This document shows positions 17,974 through 25,901 of a stretch of 64,000 bases of DNA, in pieces; position 1 is the first letter of the stretch; the number at the start of each line of letters is the position of its first letter. The notes beneath the pieces were generated by a model. That model was not told the DNA's origin and searched no databases. It saw only the letters and a program-made list of their open reading frames with translations. The position numbers and the translations under genes are program-made. Origin of the DNA: Lewinellaceae bacterium (GTDB lineage Bacteria > Bacteroidota > Bacteroidia > Chitinophagales > Saprospiraceae); the NCBI GenBank assembly GCA_016711435.1, contig JADJSY010000083.1:186001-250000 (forward strand), read 5' to 3'.

Positions 17974-18945
17974 TCAGTTCATTTTGCTAAACTTGTTACG
18001 GTACTCCACCGGCGTCAGTCCCGTAATTTTTTTAAATACATCCCGGAACGCCTTGTTATCGGAATAACCCACGTCGAACATCACTTCGCTGATACTTTTC
18101 CGGCTATTTTCAAAACAGCGTTTGGCGGCTTCCATGCGCACACGCTGGAGGTATTCGACGGCGGTATTATTCGTGGCTTTTTTGAAACGCCGTTCAAAAC
18201 TCCGGCGGCCGATAGCAAAACGGTCAGCCAGTTCCTCCACCGTCACTTTATCCTGATAATGGGCCTCAATATACTCCTGCGCCATTTTTATATCGTTGTC
18301 TACGTGGTTTTTCTGACCCTGAAACATCATAAAAGCCGACTGGCTGTCGCGGTCAATATCCACGGCAAAAAACTTGGAAGTAAGGATGGCCATTTCGCGA
18401 TCGGCATATTTTTCCACCAAATACAACAACAGGTTCCAGTAGGAATGGGCGCCGCCGCTGGAATAAATGTGGTGTTCTTCGGTGATCACGCTGCCTTCTT
18501 TCAATTCCACCTGCGGGAACATTTCCCGGAATTCATTGGCATAAGCCCAATGTGTGGAGCATTGTTTCCCGTCGAGCAAACCCGTGGAAGCCAGCAGGAA
18601 TGCGCCCACACACAAGGAAGCCACTTCGGCGCCCTGCTTATATTGTTCCACAATCCAGGGGATAGCCTCTCTGTTCTGTTCGATAGCCGACTTCATATCG
18701 CCGAACAAGGCCGGGATAAATACCAAATCGGCTTTTTCTACCTCTACCAGCAAATAATCGGTATGAACGGAGAACAGGCCCTCGTTCAGCCGAACCTCGC
18801 GCGAAAGCCCGACCAATTGCACGTTGAAAAGCGGCGGCTGCCCTTTCGATTGCAAAAACTGGTTAACAGCGGTAAACGCATAACGCGGATCAGCGATGGC
18901 TTGCATCACCGAAGATTCAGGGACGAGGATAGCAATATGTTTCAT
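17974..18945 (-). CDS. GlxA-like transcriptional regulator (DJ-1/PfpI domain plus AraC HTH)
   Basis: A 323-residue regulator. The N-terminal 190 residues are a class I glutamine-amidotransferase-like (DJ-1/PfpI) fold, with VASLCVGAFLLASTGLLDGK containing the nucleophile-elbow cysteine (shown in part: SLCVGAFLLA). The C-terminal 100 residues are an AraC-type HTH with DRFAIGRRSFERRFKKATN (first helix pair) and FDVGYSDNKAFRDVFKKITG-like second motif ending LTPVEYRNKF. GlxA-type proteins sense small molecules by the N-domain and activate nearby genes. It is divergent from the VOC/SRPBCC group and may control it. Confidence 0.93.
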   Translation of the reverse strand: MKHIAILVPESSVMQAIADPRYAFTAVNQFLQSKGQPPLFNVQLVGLSREVRLNEGLFSVHTDYLLVEVEKADLVFIPALFGDMKSAIEQNREAIPWIVEQYKQGAEVASLCVGAFLLASTGLLDGKQCSTHWAYANEFREMFPQVELKEGSVITEEHHIYSSGGAHSYWNLLLYLVEKYADREMAILTSKFFAVDIDRDSQSAFMMFQGQKNHVDNDIKMAQEYIEAHYQDKVTVEELADRFAIGRRSFERRFKKATNNTAVEYLQRVRMEAAKRCFENSRKSISEVMFDVGYSDNKAFRDVFKKITGLTPVEYRNKFSKMN

Positions 18946-19075
18946 CAGGCAAAACTACACAAAATGTTTGTCGCAAATAACCTCTTTATTGTCGTTTTTG
19001 CCATTATTTTTTATTTTAAAACATTTTATGTTTTCACTGTAATTCAACTTCTTTTTCACCTATACATTAACAACA

Positions 19076-19452
19076 ATGAAACCTGTTATCGGGGGGGGGG
19101 GGGGGGGGGGGCGATGGGCGAATCACCGATGGCAGACAAGATGCCGCCCGAAATGAAAGAGTCCATCCTGCACTCAACGCTCACCAAAGGCAGCCTCATC
19201 CTGATGGCTTCCGATATGATCGGCGACAAAGGTCTGATCAAAGGAAATGCCGTTTTGCTCATGCTCGATTGCAGCAGCGAAACGGAAACCAGGACTTTCT
19301 ACGAAAAACTTTCGGCAGGCGGACAGGCGACGCATCCCCTGGAAAACACTTTCTGGGGCGCGCTTTTCGGTGGCCTGACAGACAAGTTCGGCAACCAGTG
19401 GCTACTGCATTTCGATCAAAACGCCGAACAGGTTGAGGTTGTGGAGGGTTGA
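19076..19452 (+). CDS. VOC-family (PhnB/glyoxalase-like) protein, N-terminus replaced by a poly-G tract
   Basis: Clear PhnB-like sequence starts after the G-run: GESPMADKMPPEMKESILH, then GSLILMASDM, NAVLLMLDCSSETETRTFYEKLSAGG and WGALFGGLTDKFGNQWLLHFD. This family usually starts with about 30 residues of the type MK..PYL.F.GNC.EA..FY. Here an ATG at 19076 gives MKPVI and is followed at once by 21 G residues, and the frame of that ATG does not match the downstream frame. I infer that about 25 N-terminal codons have been lost or miscalled. The stop TGA sits in a GGTTGAG-type repeat. Role: probably binding or transformation of a small metabolite; not determined. Confidence 0.8.
19091..19111. 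other. Homopolymer of 21 G
   Basis: An uninterrupted run of 21 G inside the VOC coding region, flanked by ATGAAACCTGTTATC and CGATGGGCGAATC. It occupies the place where roughly 75 bases of coding sequence are expected. It is most simply read as a sequencing or gap-filling artefact. Confidence 0.9.
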
Positions 19453-20083
19453 GTATGTTGAGAAGACATGCTCTAGGCAACCCATTATTCGTTTAACTAC
19501 TTAAAAACTTAAGCAATGAAAAAACTCACTTTTTCTATCCAAATCAATGCACCCAAAGTACGTGTCTGGGATATTCTCTGGGCCGACGAAACCTACCGCG
19601 CCTGGACCACTGTTTTTCATCCCGGTTCCCATGCCAAAAGCGACTGGAAGGAAGGCAGTAAAATCCTTTTTGTCGGTGGCGACGGCGGCGATGGCATGGT
19701 CAGTAAAATCGCTCGCCTGATTCCCAACGAGTTCATGTCCTTTGAGCACCTGGGCGAGATCAAAAACGGTGTGGAAGATTATGACTCTCCCGCAGTGAAG
19801 GCCTGGAAAGGCGCTCATGAAAATTATACGTTACAGGAAAAAAGCGGCGGCACGGAATTGAGCGTCGAACTGGATGCCGACGATAGTTTTGCGGATTACT
19901 TTCAAGATAAGTTTCCGAAGGCGCTGGAAAAAGTGAAGGAGTTGGCGGAAGCGGGTTGAGGTTGTTGAGGGGTTGAAAGGTTGAGCATGTTGGGAATAGA
20001 GCTTGGCGCGAGCGTGGCACGTTTCCCAGCATTTTCATAATTCCGGAAACGATTTGATCTTTGCTCGATGCTCAACCTACTCC
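19437..20083. repeat. GGTTGAG-type heptamer words flanking the SRPBCC gene
   Basis: Three short arrays of one word surround the 19516-19959 gene. At 19431-19470: GGTTGAG, GTTGTGGAGG, GTTGAGTATGTTGAG. At 19950-19990: GGGTTGAG, GTTGTTGAG, GGGTTGAA, AGGTTGAGCATGTTGG. At 20066-20080: the complement ATGCTCAACC. The stop codons of the VOC gene and the SRPBCC gene are TGAs inside GTTGAG units, and the start codon of the following AraC gene is in the inverted unit. Confidence 0.7.
19516..19959 (+). CDS. SRPBCC (START/AHSA1-like) domain protein
   Basis: A 147-residue single-domain protein of the Bet v 1/SRPBCC fold. It begins MKKLTFSIQINAPKVRVWDIL with the typical beta-strand then helix (I.AP...VWD.LW), continues FHPGSHAKSDWKEGSKILFVG (only parts quoted: AKSDWKEGSKILF), then ENYTLQEKSGGTELSVELD and a C-terminal amphipathic helix ending PKALEKVKELAEAG. 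No signal peptide. These domains bind hydrophobic ligands and AHSA1-like members are often next to AraC or ArsR regulators, as here. Substrate unknown. Confidence 0.9.
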   Translation: MKKLTFSIQINAPKVRVWDILWADETYRAWTTVFHPGSHAKSDWKEGSKILFVGGDGGDGMVSKIARLIPNEFMSFEHLGEIKNGVEDYDSPAVKAWKGAHENYTLQEKSGGTELSVELDADDSFADYFQDKFPKALEKVKELAEAG

Positions 20084-21207
20084 ACGCCCTCACTGCCGGC
20101 TGCGCGTTTTTCCTTTCCTTCCTGGTTTTCAGCGTTCGGATGGATACCAATACCGTTGCGAACCGATGGCTGGCTGCCTTTTTATGCCTGCTTGGTTTTT
20201 TTATGATCGACGACAGTCTGGCAGTGTTTGGAATTTACCGCCAATACCCCTGGCTGTATGGCTATCCCTCTCTGGCTACTTTTGCATTGGCGCCTACTCT
20301 TTTTTTATGTGTCACCCATTTCGTATCTGTTGATAAAAGATTCAAAAGGAGTGAATTATGGCACTTCGCCCCTTTCGGGTTATTTTGTTTGCTGAGTTTG
20401 CCTTTTCTCTTGTCCGGTAATGCAGTAAAAATGAAGGCCATAGACGACCTGGGCGGTCCGTTTGACCCGGTTGATCATGTTATGCTGGGTATGGTGCTCG
20501 CACAAGTCATTTCGTACTGGTTGTTATCGCTGCTAAAACTATTAAAACACCACAAAAACATCGGTCAAATTACCGCCTCACCAACTGAGTTCAACCTCGA
20601 CTGGCTGCTTTGGGTACTCTACGGTATCGGTGCTATGATCCTGATCTGGATGATGGATTTATGGTACTATACCCTGGTACTGGATGCCACTCCGGCTACA
20701 CCGGTATATCTTGTATTGATCGGATGGCTTGGCTATTTCGCGCTGCGTCAAAAAGAAATATACCCTTTTACACAGGCGGAGGCTGAAGCAGTTGATGAAA
20801 TCATGACAGGAAATAGTGAACTCACCACGCTCGCTCGCCGCCCCATGTTCTCGGAGGAAAAACTTGAATTACTCAAAAAGCGGCTCCTTGAAAAAATGGA
20901 ACATGAAAAACCATATTTAGACCCGGATATCAATCTGCCTGAACTGGCCGGGTACATGCAGTTGAGTGTGCATGAAATGTCGCAATTGGTAAATGAGGGT
21001 TTTGCAGAAAATTTCGCCCAGTTTATCAACCGCTACCGGGTGGAAGAAAGCAAACGCCTATTGCTTTCAGACAAGTATGCACACCTGAACATGGTCGGCA
21101 TTGCTTATGAAGCGGGCTTTAATTCTAAAACGGCATTTAACACGGTTTTTAAAAAACTGACAGGCGTTTCGCCGAGTGCATTTCGAAACAACCAAGGTGA
21201 GGTGTAA
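20068..21207 (+). CDS. Membrane-bound AraC-family transcriptional regulator
   Basis: A 379-residue protein with about seven N-terminal membrane helices (residues about 1-230) followed by an AraC HTH domain (about 275-375). The HTH has LPELAGYMQLSVHEMSQLVN, NRYRVEESKRLLL and VGIAYEAGFNSKTAFNTVF with the usual end GVSPSAFR. This 7TM-AraC architecture is common in Bacteroidota and presumably senses a membrane or periplasmic signal. Its first codons (ATGCTCAACC) are the inverted partner of a GGTTGAGCAT unit upstream. It precedes the serine hydrolase gene by about 105 bases and may regulate it. Confidence 0.92.
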   Translation: MLNLLHALTAGCAFFLSFLVFSVRMDTNTVANRWLAAFLCLLGFFMIDDSLAVFGIYRQYPWLYGYPSLATFALAPTLFLCVTHFVSVDKRFKRSELWHFAPFGLFCLLSLPFLLSGNAVKMKAIDDLGGPFDPVDHVMLGMVLAQVISYWLLSLLKLLKHHKNIGQITASPTEFNLDWLLWVLYGIGAMILIWMMDLWYYTLVLDATPATPVYLVLIGWLGYFALRQKEIYPFTQAEAEAVDEIMTGNSELTTLARRPMFSEEKLELLKKRLLEKMEHEKPYLDPDINLPELAGYMQLSVHEMSQLVNEGFAENFAQFINRYRVEESKRLLLSDKYAHLNMVGIAYEAGFNSKTAFNTVFKKLTGVSPSAFRNNQGEV

Positions 21208-21312
21208 TGTTTTTGTCGTTCCAAATTATCAATTGGAACACTTGTGCCACATGGCGGGAAGATTTTTGTGCCAGTAATGATCCAAATATTTATTCACAAA
21301 AATCAACACCCG

Positions 21313-22797
21313 ATGAGACATTTTCTGTTTCTTTTTATTGCGCTTTTGTTCCAGACAAGCGCTCTTTTTGCACAGGCACATCTGCTGCAACAATTACCGG
21401 TAAAACCACATTCCCTGTCGGCCCGGCAGCCACCTGCGCTCATTCAACGGGATTTCAACGGTACACTCACCGAAACCCTCGACTACGTTTTTGACAGCAT
21501 GACGGCGCTGACACCGATCAAAGGTTTTAATGCCGCGATGTTGCTGCCTGATGGTTCGATGTGGAAACGAGCGTCCGGCCTGGCAACAGAACTGCCGACC
21601 AGTACGCCACTCACAACCGAGCACCTCATGGGCATGGGGAGCATTTCCAAGTCTTTTGTCGCCACCACCCTGTTGTTGCTCTACGAAGACGGACTCCTTG
21701 AACTGGGCGACAGTATCGGGCAATACGTGGGGCCGTACCCGAATGTGCCGGGTAGCGTAACCATACGCCAGTTGCTGAGCCACCGCTCGGGCATCAGCGA
21801 TTACCTCAATGAAAACCCGGCTACAGGAAATGCATGGCTGGAAAACCTGGACAGCATCTGGGTATCCGACACGGTTTTAAGTTATTACGTACTCGCGCCT
21901 AATTTTCCGGTTGGTAGCGATTGGTCGTACTCGAACACTAACTACTTGCTGGCAGGACGCATCATCGAAAGTCTTACCGGGCAGCCCTGGTACGAGGTGG
22001 TACGACAACGTCTGCTCGATCCCCTGGGACTGACGCACTCGTTTGTGTATCCCTGGGAAACACCGGAAGAACAACCTTTTTCTCATGTTTGGGCTGATTT
22101 TGATGGCGATGGTTCCGTAGAAGATTTGCAGGGAATCGGACTGCCGGACGCAGGACTTTTTAGTATCGCCAATAGCGCAGGATGCCTCATCAGCACACCG
22201 GAAGACCTGGCGCGATTCAGCGAGCGGGTATACGGCGGCCATGTGCTACAGCCCGCTACGCTGGCGGAAATGCAGACGGATTACGAACAGAGTGCTTCCG
22301 GTTTTCTGTACGGATTGGGCGCAGCATCGTTTCCCATTCTTAATAATGTCGAAAACTGGGGGCATGACGGCGACCTGCTATACAAGTCAGTTGCCTTATA
22401 TTTTCCCACTGAAAACATGTCGCTCGCTGTACAACAAAATGACGATCGCGTTTTTGATCCCGCTGATGCCATACCGATACTTGATGTGTATGTCGTTTAT
22501 GAAGCACTTCTGGAAGCCTACTTGAATTATTCGCCGGCTTCAGGAACAGACGACGCATTACAAGCAGGGGCGTTTGTCATGTACCCTAACCCGGCAAGGG
22601 ATTTCCTGACTGTGAAATGGAATGCATTGGACGAATCTTTTCCCTCCACAACTTGTACACTGATGGATGTAAACGGTAAAATATTTTTCTCACAAATTGT
22701 TCAAAACCAACAAGTTGATATTTCCATTGCATCATTACCTTCAGGCATATACTGGCTACAGATAGGCGGAATTACGAGGAAAGTAGTGAAGATATAA
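21313..22797 (+). CDS. T9SS-exported serine hydrolase (beta-lactamase class C fold)
   Basis: A 494-residue secreted protein. A signal peptide (FLFLFIALLFQTSALFAQ) is followed by a serine beta-lactamase-like domain with the nucleophile motif SISK (in MGMGSISKSFVATT), the YSN motif (DWSYSNTNYLLAG) and HDG (ENWGHDGDL). The C-terminal 80 residues are a type A T9SS sorting domain (VMYPNPARDFLTV ... GIYWLQIGG ... KVVKI). Family members are D-amino-acid peptidases, esterases or PBP4-like enzymes; the substrate is not known. The ATG at 21313 was chosen because it starts the signal peptide. Transcription ends at the hairpin at 22817. Confidence 0.94.
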   Translation: MRHFLFLFIALLFQTSALFAQAHLLQQLPVKPHSLSARQPPALIQRDFNGTLTETLDYVFDSMTALTPIKGFNAAMLLPDGSMWKRASGLATELPTSTPLTTEHLMGMGSISKSFVATTLLLLYEDGLLELGDSIGQYVGPYPNVPGSVTIRQLLSHRSGISDYLNENPATGNAWLENLDSIWVSDTVLSYYVLAPNFPVGSDWSYSNTNYLLAGRIIESLTGQPWYEVVRQRLLDPLGLTHSFVYPWETPEEQPFSHVWADFDGDGSVEDLQGIGLPDAGLFSIANSAGCLISTPEDLARFSERVYGGHVLQPATLAEMQTDYEQSASGFLYGLGAASFPILNNVENWGHDGDLLYKSVALYFPTENMSLAVQQNDDRVFDPADAIPILDVYVVYEALLEAYLNYSPASGTDDALQAGAFVMYPNPARDFLTVKWNALDESFPSTTCTLMDVNGKIFFSQIVQNQQVDISIASLPSGIYWLQIGGITRKVVKI

Positions 22798-22816
22798 ACA
22801 GCGTTTAATGACTTAT

Positions 22817-22857
22817 GCGCTCGCGCCGGATTTTGTTGGCGCGAGCGCGTTTTTTTT
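22817..22857 (+). terminator. Rho-independent terminator after the serine hydrolase gene
   Basis: Perfect 11-bp stem GCGCTCGCGCC / GGCGCGAGCGC with a 10-base loop, followed by a run of eight T. It lies 20 bases after the stop codon. Confidence 0.95.
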
Positions 22858-23003
22858 GTTTACAAGCTTCGATACAACACTTTCATGTTTGATGTTCAAA
22901 TATAGATGTATTCATCTTCAATGGCCAGTCAGGCAATGAATAATGAGCGCCTCATTTATTAATTCCCCCCCACGACCCGTCCGCTCGCCGGCGCTGCCCA
23001 TTA

Positions 23004-25784
23004 CTACTCTTTCACCACCTTCATGGTTTTTACCATCCCGCCACCCATTTCCCGCAGCGATAAGAAATACAGCCCAACAGGCAGTTGGGCATTTTCAAAA
23101 ACCTTCGGCGCTGTGCTGTTCCAGGTATCCGACTCGATTACGCGTCCTTGTATATCAATTAGTTGTACAACATACACTTCTCCCTTGCTTTCCGGCGATT
23201 CTAAGCGCAACCATTGCCCAAAGGGATTAGGATAGACTTTGAATGTATCGGTAACGTCATGTTCGGCAGTTCCAGTGGTGGGCGCTAACGACTCGACACA
23301 GGCATGCAGGGTGCTTTTACAGCCCGTGGCATCGGTGGTGGTGACTTCATACACACCTTCCGGTAAATTGCCCAGGTTTTGGGTGTTTGCGCCATTGCTC
23401 CATTCAAAGGTAAATGGCGCTGTACCACCATCGATTACCACGCCCGCCTGCCCTGTGCTGTCTCCGTATTCCGTTGGCGCAGCGGTGATAACAGCGGAGA
23501 AACAATCGCGGTAACTCCATAGTTCGTAACCATGGATATCATCATTTCCATTAAAATACATTTTCGAGCCGATGACGATGCCTTCTCCATACACGCCGTC
23601 ACCGCTCAACGGACTAATATCGGTCAGGCGCTCCGGCTGGTTGTCGGAGAGGTTAATCCGGTACCATTCCGAGCCATATTGCCTGCCGTAGCCAAGGCAC
23701 AAGAGTTGCTGATTCAGGGAAGCAAGCGTCCAGAATCCTATAGAAAAAGGCGCCCCTTCCACGACCAGCAGCAACGTGTCGCCCATGGCATTGAATCGAT
23801 ACAGGTTACTTTCTGTGAATGTACCTTTAGTGATATATAATTCACCGAGGTGCTCCACAGCATAAAATTCCAGATAACCGTAACCGTCTGCTTCCGAATG
23901 GACAACCATCGCAATGTCCAGCGTTTGCAGATCGAGGCTGAACAAACCACTCCGTATATACTCCCCGGTCAGCGTATCTGTGATTTGCTGCGCAAAAAAC
24001 AGTTTCCCATTCCAGAAAAAAGGTTCCTGGTAATAGAGATCGAGCAGATCTATGGCGCCGGGAATTTGTATCCAGGCTGCACCGTCGAAACGATACAGTT
24101 TTTTGTTTTCGGTAAAAACAAAAAGTGCGTCTTCATTGGCAACCAGTTTAATAGGCGAACTGCCCAGCACGCTGATATCCAGGTTTTGAACGGTCTGATT
24201 CACAGGATCGTGCCACAGGATTCTGCCTGAAGAGGACAAAGAATCTGCAACAAAATATGTTTTCCCTTGAAAAGCGGTGAAATTGTATCCGCCGAAAAAA
24301 TAATTGGGCAGAAAATGTTGCAGGCTGTCTGCCGCAGGATCATAAACGCTCATTCCGTAGCGCTGTCCTTGCGAGATGACGCGGCCGAGGTACAAGCGAT
24401 TGTTCACTACATGCATACCACTGATAATCGGGGCAGTGCTCTCGATTCCCCATTCCGCATTCATCCATGTAGGATTCGGTGTGCCCGTAGTGTCAAAACG
24501 TACGATGCCTTGTTGATTCACCCAAAGATAGCCGTGTTCGCCCAGGTGGTCTATTTTCCAGATATCAATGTTTGCTGTAGCCCTATTAATGTCCTTCAAT
24601 ACCGTGGAAGCGGTATTCCCTGGGCTGTATTCCCAGAGCGCCTTGGCGCCGTTGTTATCCGTTCCCTGAAATATATATTGCGTGCCTATGCGCTCCAATT
24701 GGTTGTTTTTCAATGCACTACTGGTCATGGCGGCACTCACTGCTGTTACCGGTTCAAATACTTGGAGGGCAGCATTCCAGCGAAAAAGTTGATTAGCGCC
24801 CCCGCCGGTAGGATAGGCTTCCACATGAAGCGCTCCATCCAGAATTGCAACAGCAGTGGTTTTTTCATCCACACCTGGCAAAATGTCGAAATTCGCGAAA
24901 ATTGCGCCGTTCACCGGGTTGATTTTTTTCAATTTTTGGCCGCTGGCAACATAATATACTTCATTTTCAAAACAGGCACTCTGGGTACCAGATATATTTT
25001 CGTAACCCAATGGTTGTAATTGATCGGTGGCGTCATTATAGGCGCACAAAGTATACTCCGGTGGCGTTGTAAAATTGAGGTATAAACTGATTACCAGTCT
25101 GTTACCACAGGAAATCATCGACCGAAAATTCAGGCTTGCGGTAGTACCGGCCGGCATCGGCAATTCATGCAGGGTACCTGAAGCAGGTTGATAACGAAAT
25201 AAACGAGCGAGATCCTGGTCATTTTTTGCCTGAAAATAAAGCGCGTTGTTGTGCACAAGGAGCGCCGTGGGATTCCAGTCATTTGTACTGATACCGGCTG
25301 TAAAATTGATTTCTTCCATTGATTCGCTGCTCAAATCCAGGCTATATAAGCTGCGCCCCTGTGCTGTAGCAGCCATATAATACAACTTCCCGCCCAGCAA
25401 TACGATGTTGTTGTTGGCCATCCTCTGATCGGATATTTGCCGGAGCAACCGGGATGCCGGATCATAGCAGTAAATACCCTCATAATTACTTCCGTACACC
25501 TTGCCTTGGTACCCTGCCTGCATCCAAAGGTCGCCGCTGCCACCACCTGGCTCCAGGTCGGCTATCATATGGGTTTCCGTTGTAGCAGGATCATATACCC
25601 AGGGTTCCCAGCCATGACAACCGTCGTCGGCATTGAAATAGAGCCTGCCTTCATTGACGAACATTTGCTGGATTTCAGGATCGCCGGGAGCGGTGTTGAG
25701 GTCAAATTCGAGATGGGCCTGGGCCTGTAGCGGCACTTGCGCAACCAAGAGCAAAAAGGACAGTGCAATAATGTATTTTCCCAT
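23004..25784 (-). CDS. Giant T9SS cargo protein with ELW-type repeats and a SprB-like repeat
   Basis: A 926-residue secreted protein. Signal peptide (IIALSFLLLVAQVPLQAQA), then many propeller-like repeats in which short phrases such as GRLYFNADDGCHGWEPWVYD, GGKLYYMAA and GSKMYFNGNDDIHGYELW recur (first phrase may be read as GRLYFNADD ... GWEPW). Near residue 745 there is a SprB-type repeat (GGTAPFTFEWSNGANTQNL ... GVYEVTTTDATGC). The last 80 residues are a type A T9SS sorting domain (FKVYPNPFGQWLRL ... VGLYFLSLREMGG). It probably ends up on the cell surface or outside. Ligand or function unknown. The start is directly preceded by a TTATNNG leader. Confidence 0.92.
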   Translation of the reverse strand: MGKYIIALSFLLLVAQVPLQAQAHLEFDLNTAPGDPEIQQMFVNEGRLYFNADDGCHGWEPWVYDPATTETHMIADLEPGGGSGDLWMQAGYQGKVYGSNYEGIYCYDPASRLLRQISDQRMANNNIVLLGGKLYYMAATAQGRSLYSLDLSSESMEEINFTAGISTNDWNPTALLVHNNALYFQAKNDQDLARLFRYQPASGTLHELPMPAGTTASLNFRSMISCGNRLVISLYLNFTTPPEYTLCAYNDATDQLQPLGYENISGTQSACFENEVYYVASGQKLKKINPVNGAIFANFDILPGVDEKTTAVAILDGALHVEAYPTGGGANQLFRWNAALQVFEPVTAVSAAMTSSALKNNQLERIGTQYIFQGTDNNGAKALWEYSPGNTASTVLKDINRATANIDIWKIDHLGEHGYLWVNQQGIVRFDTTGTPNPTWMNAEWGIESTAPIISGMHVVNNRLYLGRVISQGQRYGMSVYDPAADSLQHFLPNYFFGGYNFTAFQGKTYFVADSLSSSGRILWHDPVNQTVQNLDISVLGSSPIKLVANEDALFVFTENKKLYRFDGAAWIQIPGAIDLLDLYYQEPFFWNGKLFFAQQITDTLTGEYIRSGLFSLDLQTLDIAMVVHSEADGYGYLEFYAVEHLGELYITKGTFTESNLYRFNAMGDTLLLVVEGAPFSIGFWTLASLNQQLLCLGYGRQYGSEWYRINLSDNQPERLTDISPLSGDGVYGEGIVIGSKMYFNGNDDIHGYELWSYRDCFSAVITAAPTEYGDSTGQAGVVIDGGTAPFTFEWSNGANTQNLGNLPEGVYEVTTTDATGCKSTLHACVESLAPTTGTAEHDVTDTFKVYPNPFGQWLRLESPESKGEVYVVQLIDIQGRVIESDTWNSTAPKVFENAQLPVGLYFLSLREMGGGMVKTMKVVKE

Positions 25785-25866
25785 AATTAGTTATCGGTTA
25801 TTAGTTATTGGTTATCCGTGTTGATACTTAATCATTTGTAAAGAATTTAAGCAAAACTATTCCCTG
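25785..25866 (-). repeat. TTATNNG leader repeat, copy C (upstream of the ELW-repeat T9SS gene)
   Basis: AGTTATCG, GTTATTA, GTTATTG, GTTATCC, then GTGTTGATACTTAATCA, TTTGTAAAGAATTTAAGC, AAAACTATT. The tail matches copies F and H base for base over long stretches. Confidence 0.9.
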
Positions 25867-25901
25867 AGATTTGCCCGCTCTGCCTCGCGCGAGCAGGGGG
25901 G

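Noticed and set aside
18259..19452. Long plus-strand frame of 397 codons antisense to the GlxA-like gene
   Set aside because: The first 270 codons are antisense shadow and a poly-G bridge; only the VOC part after 19112 has homology.
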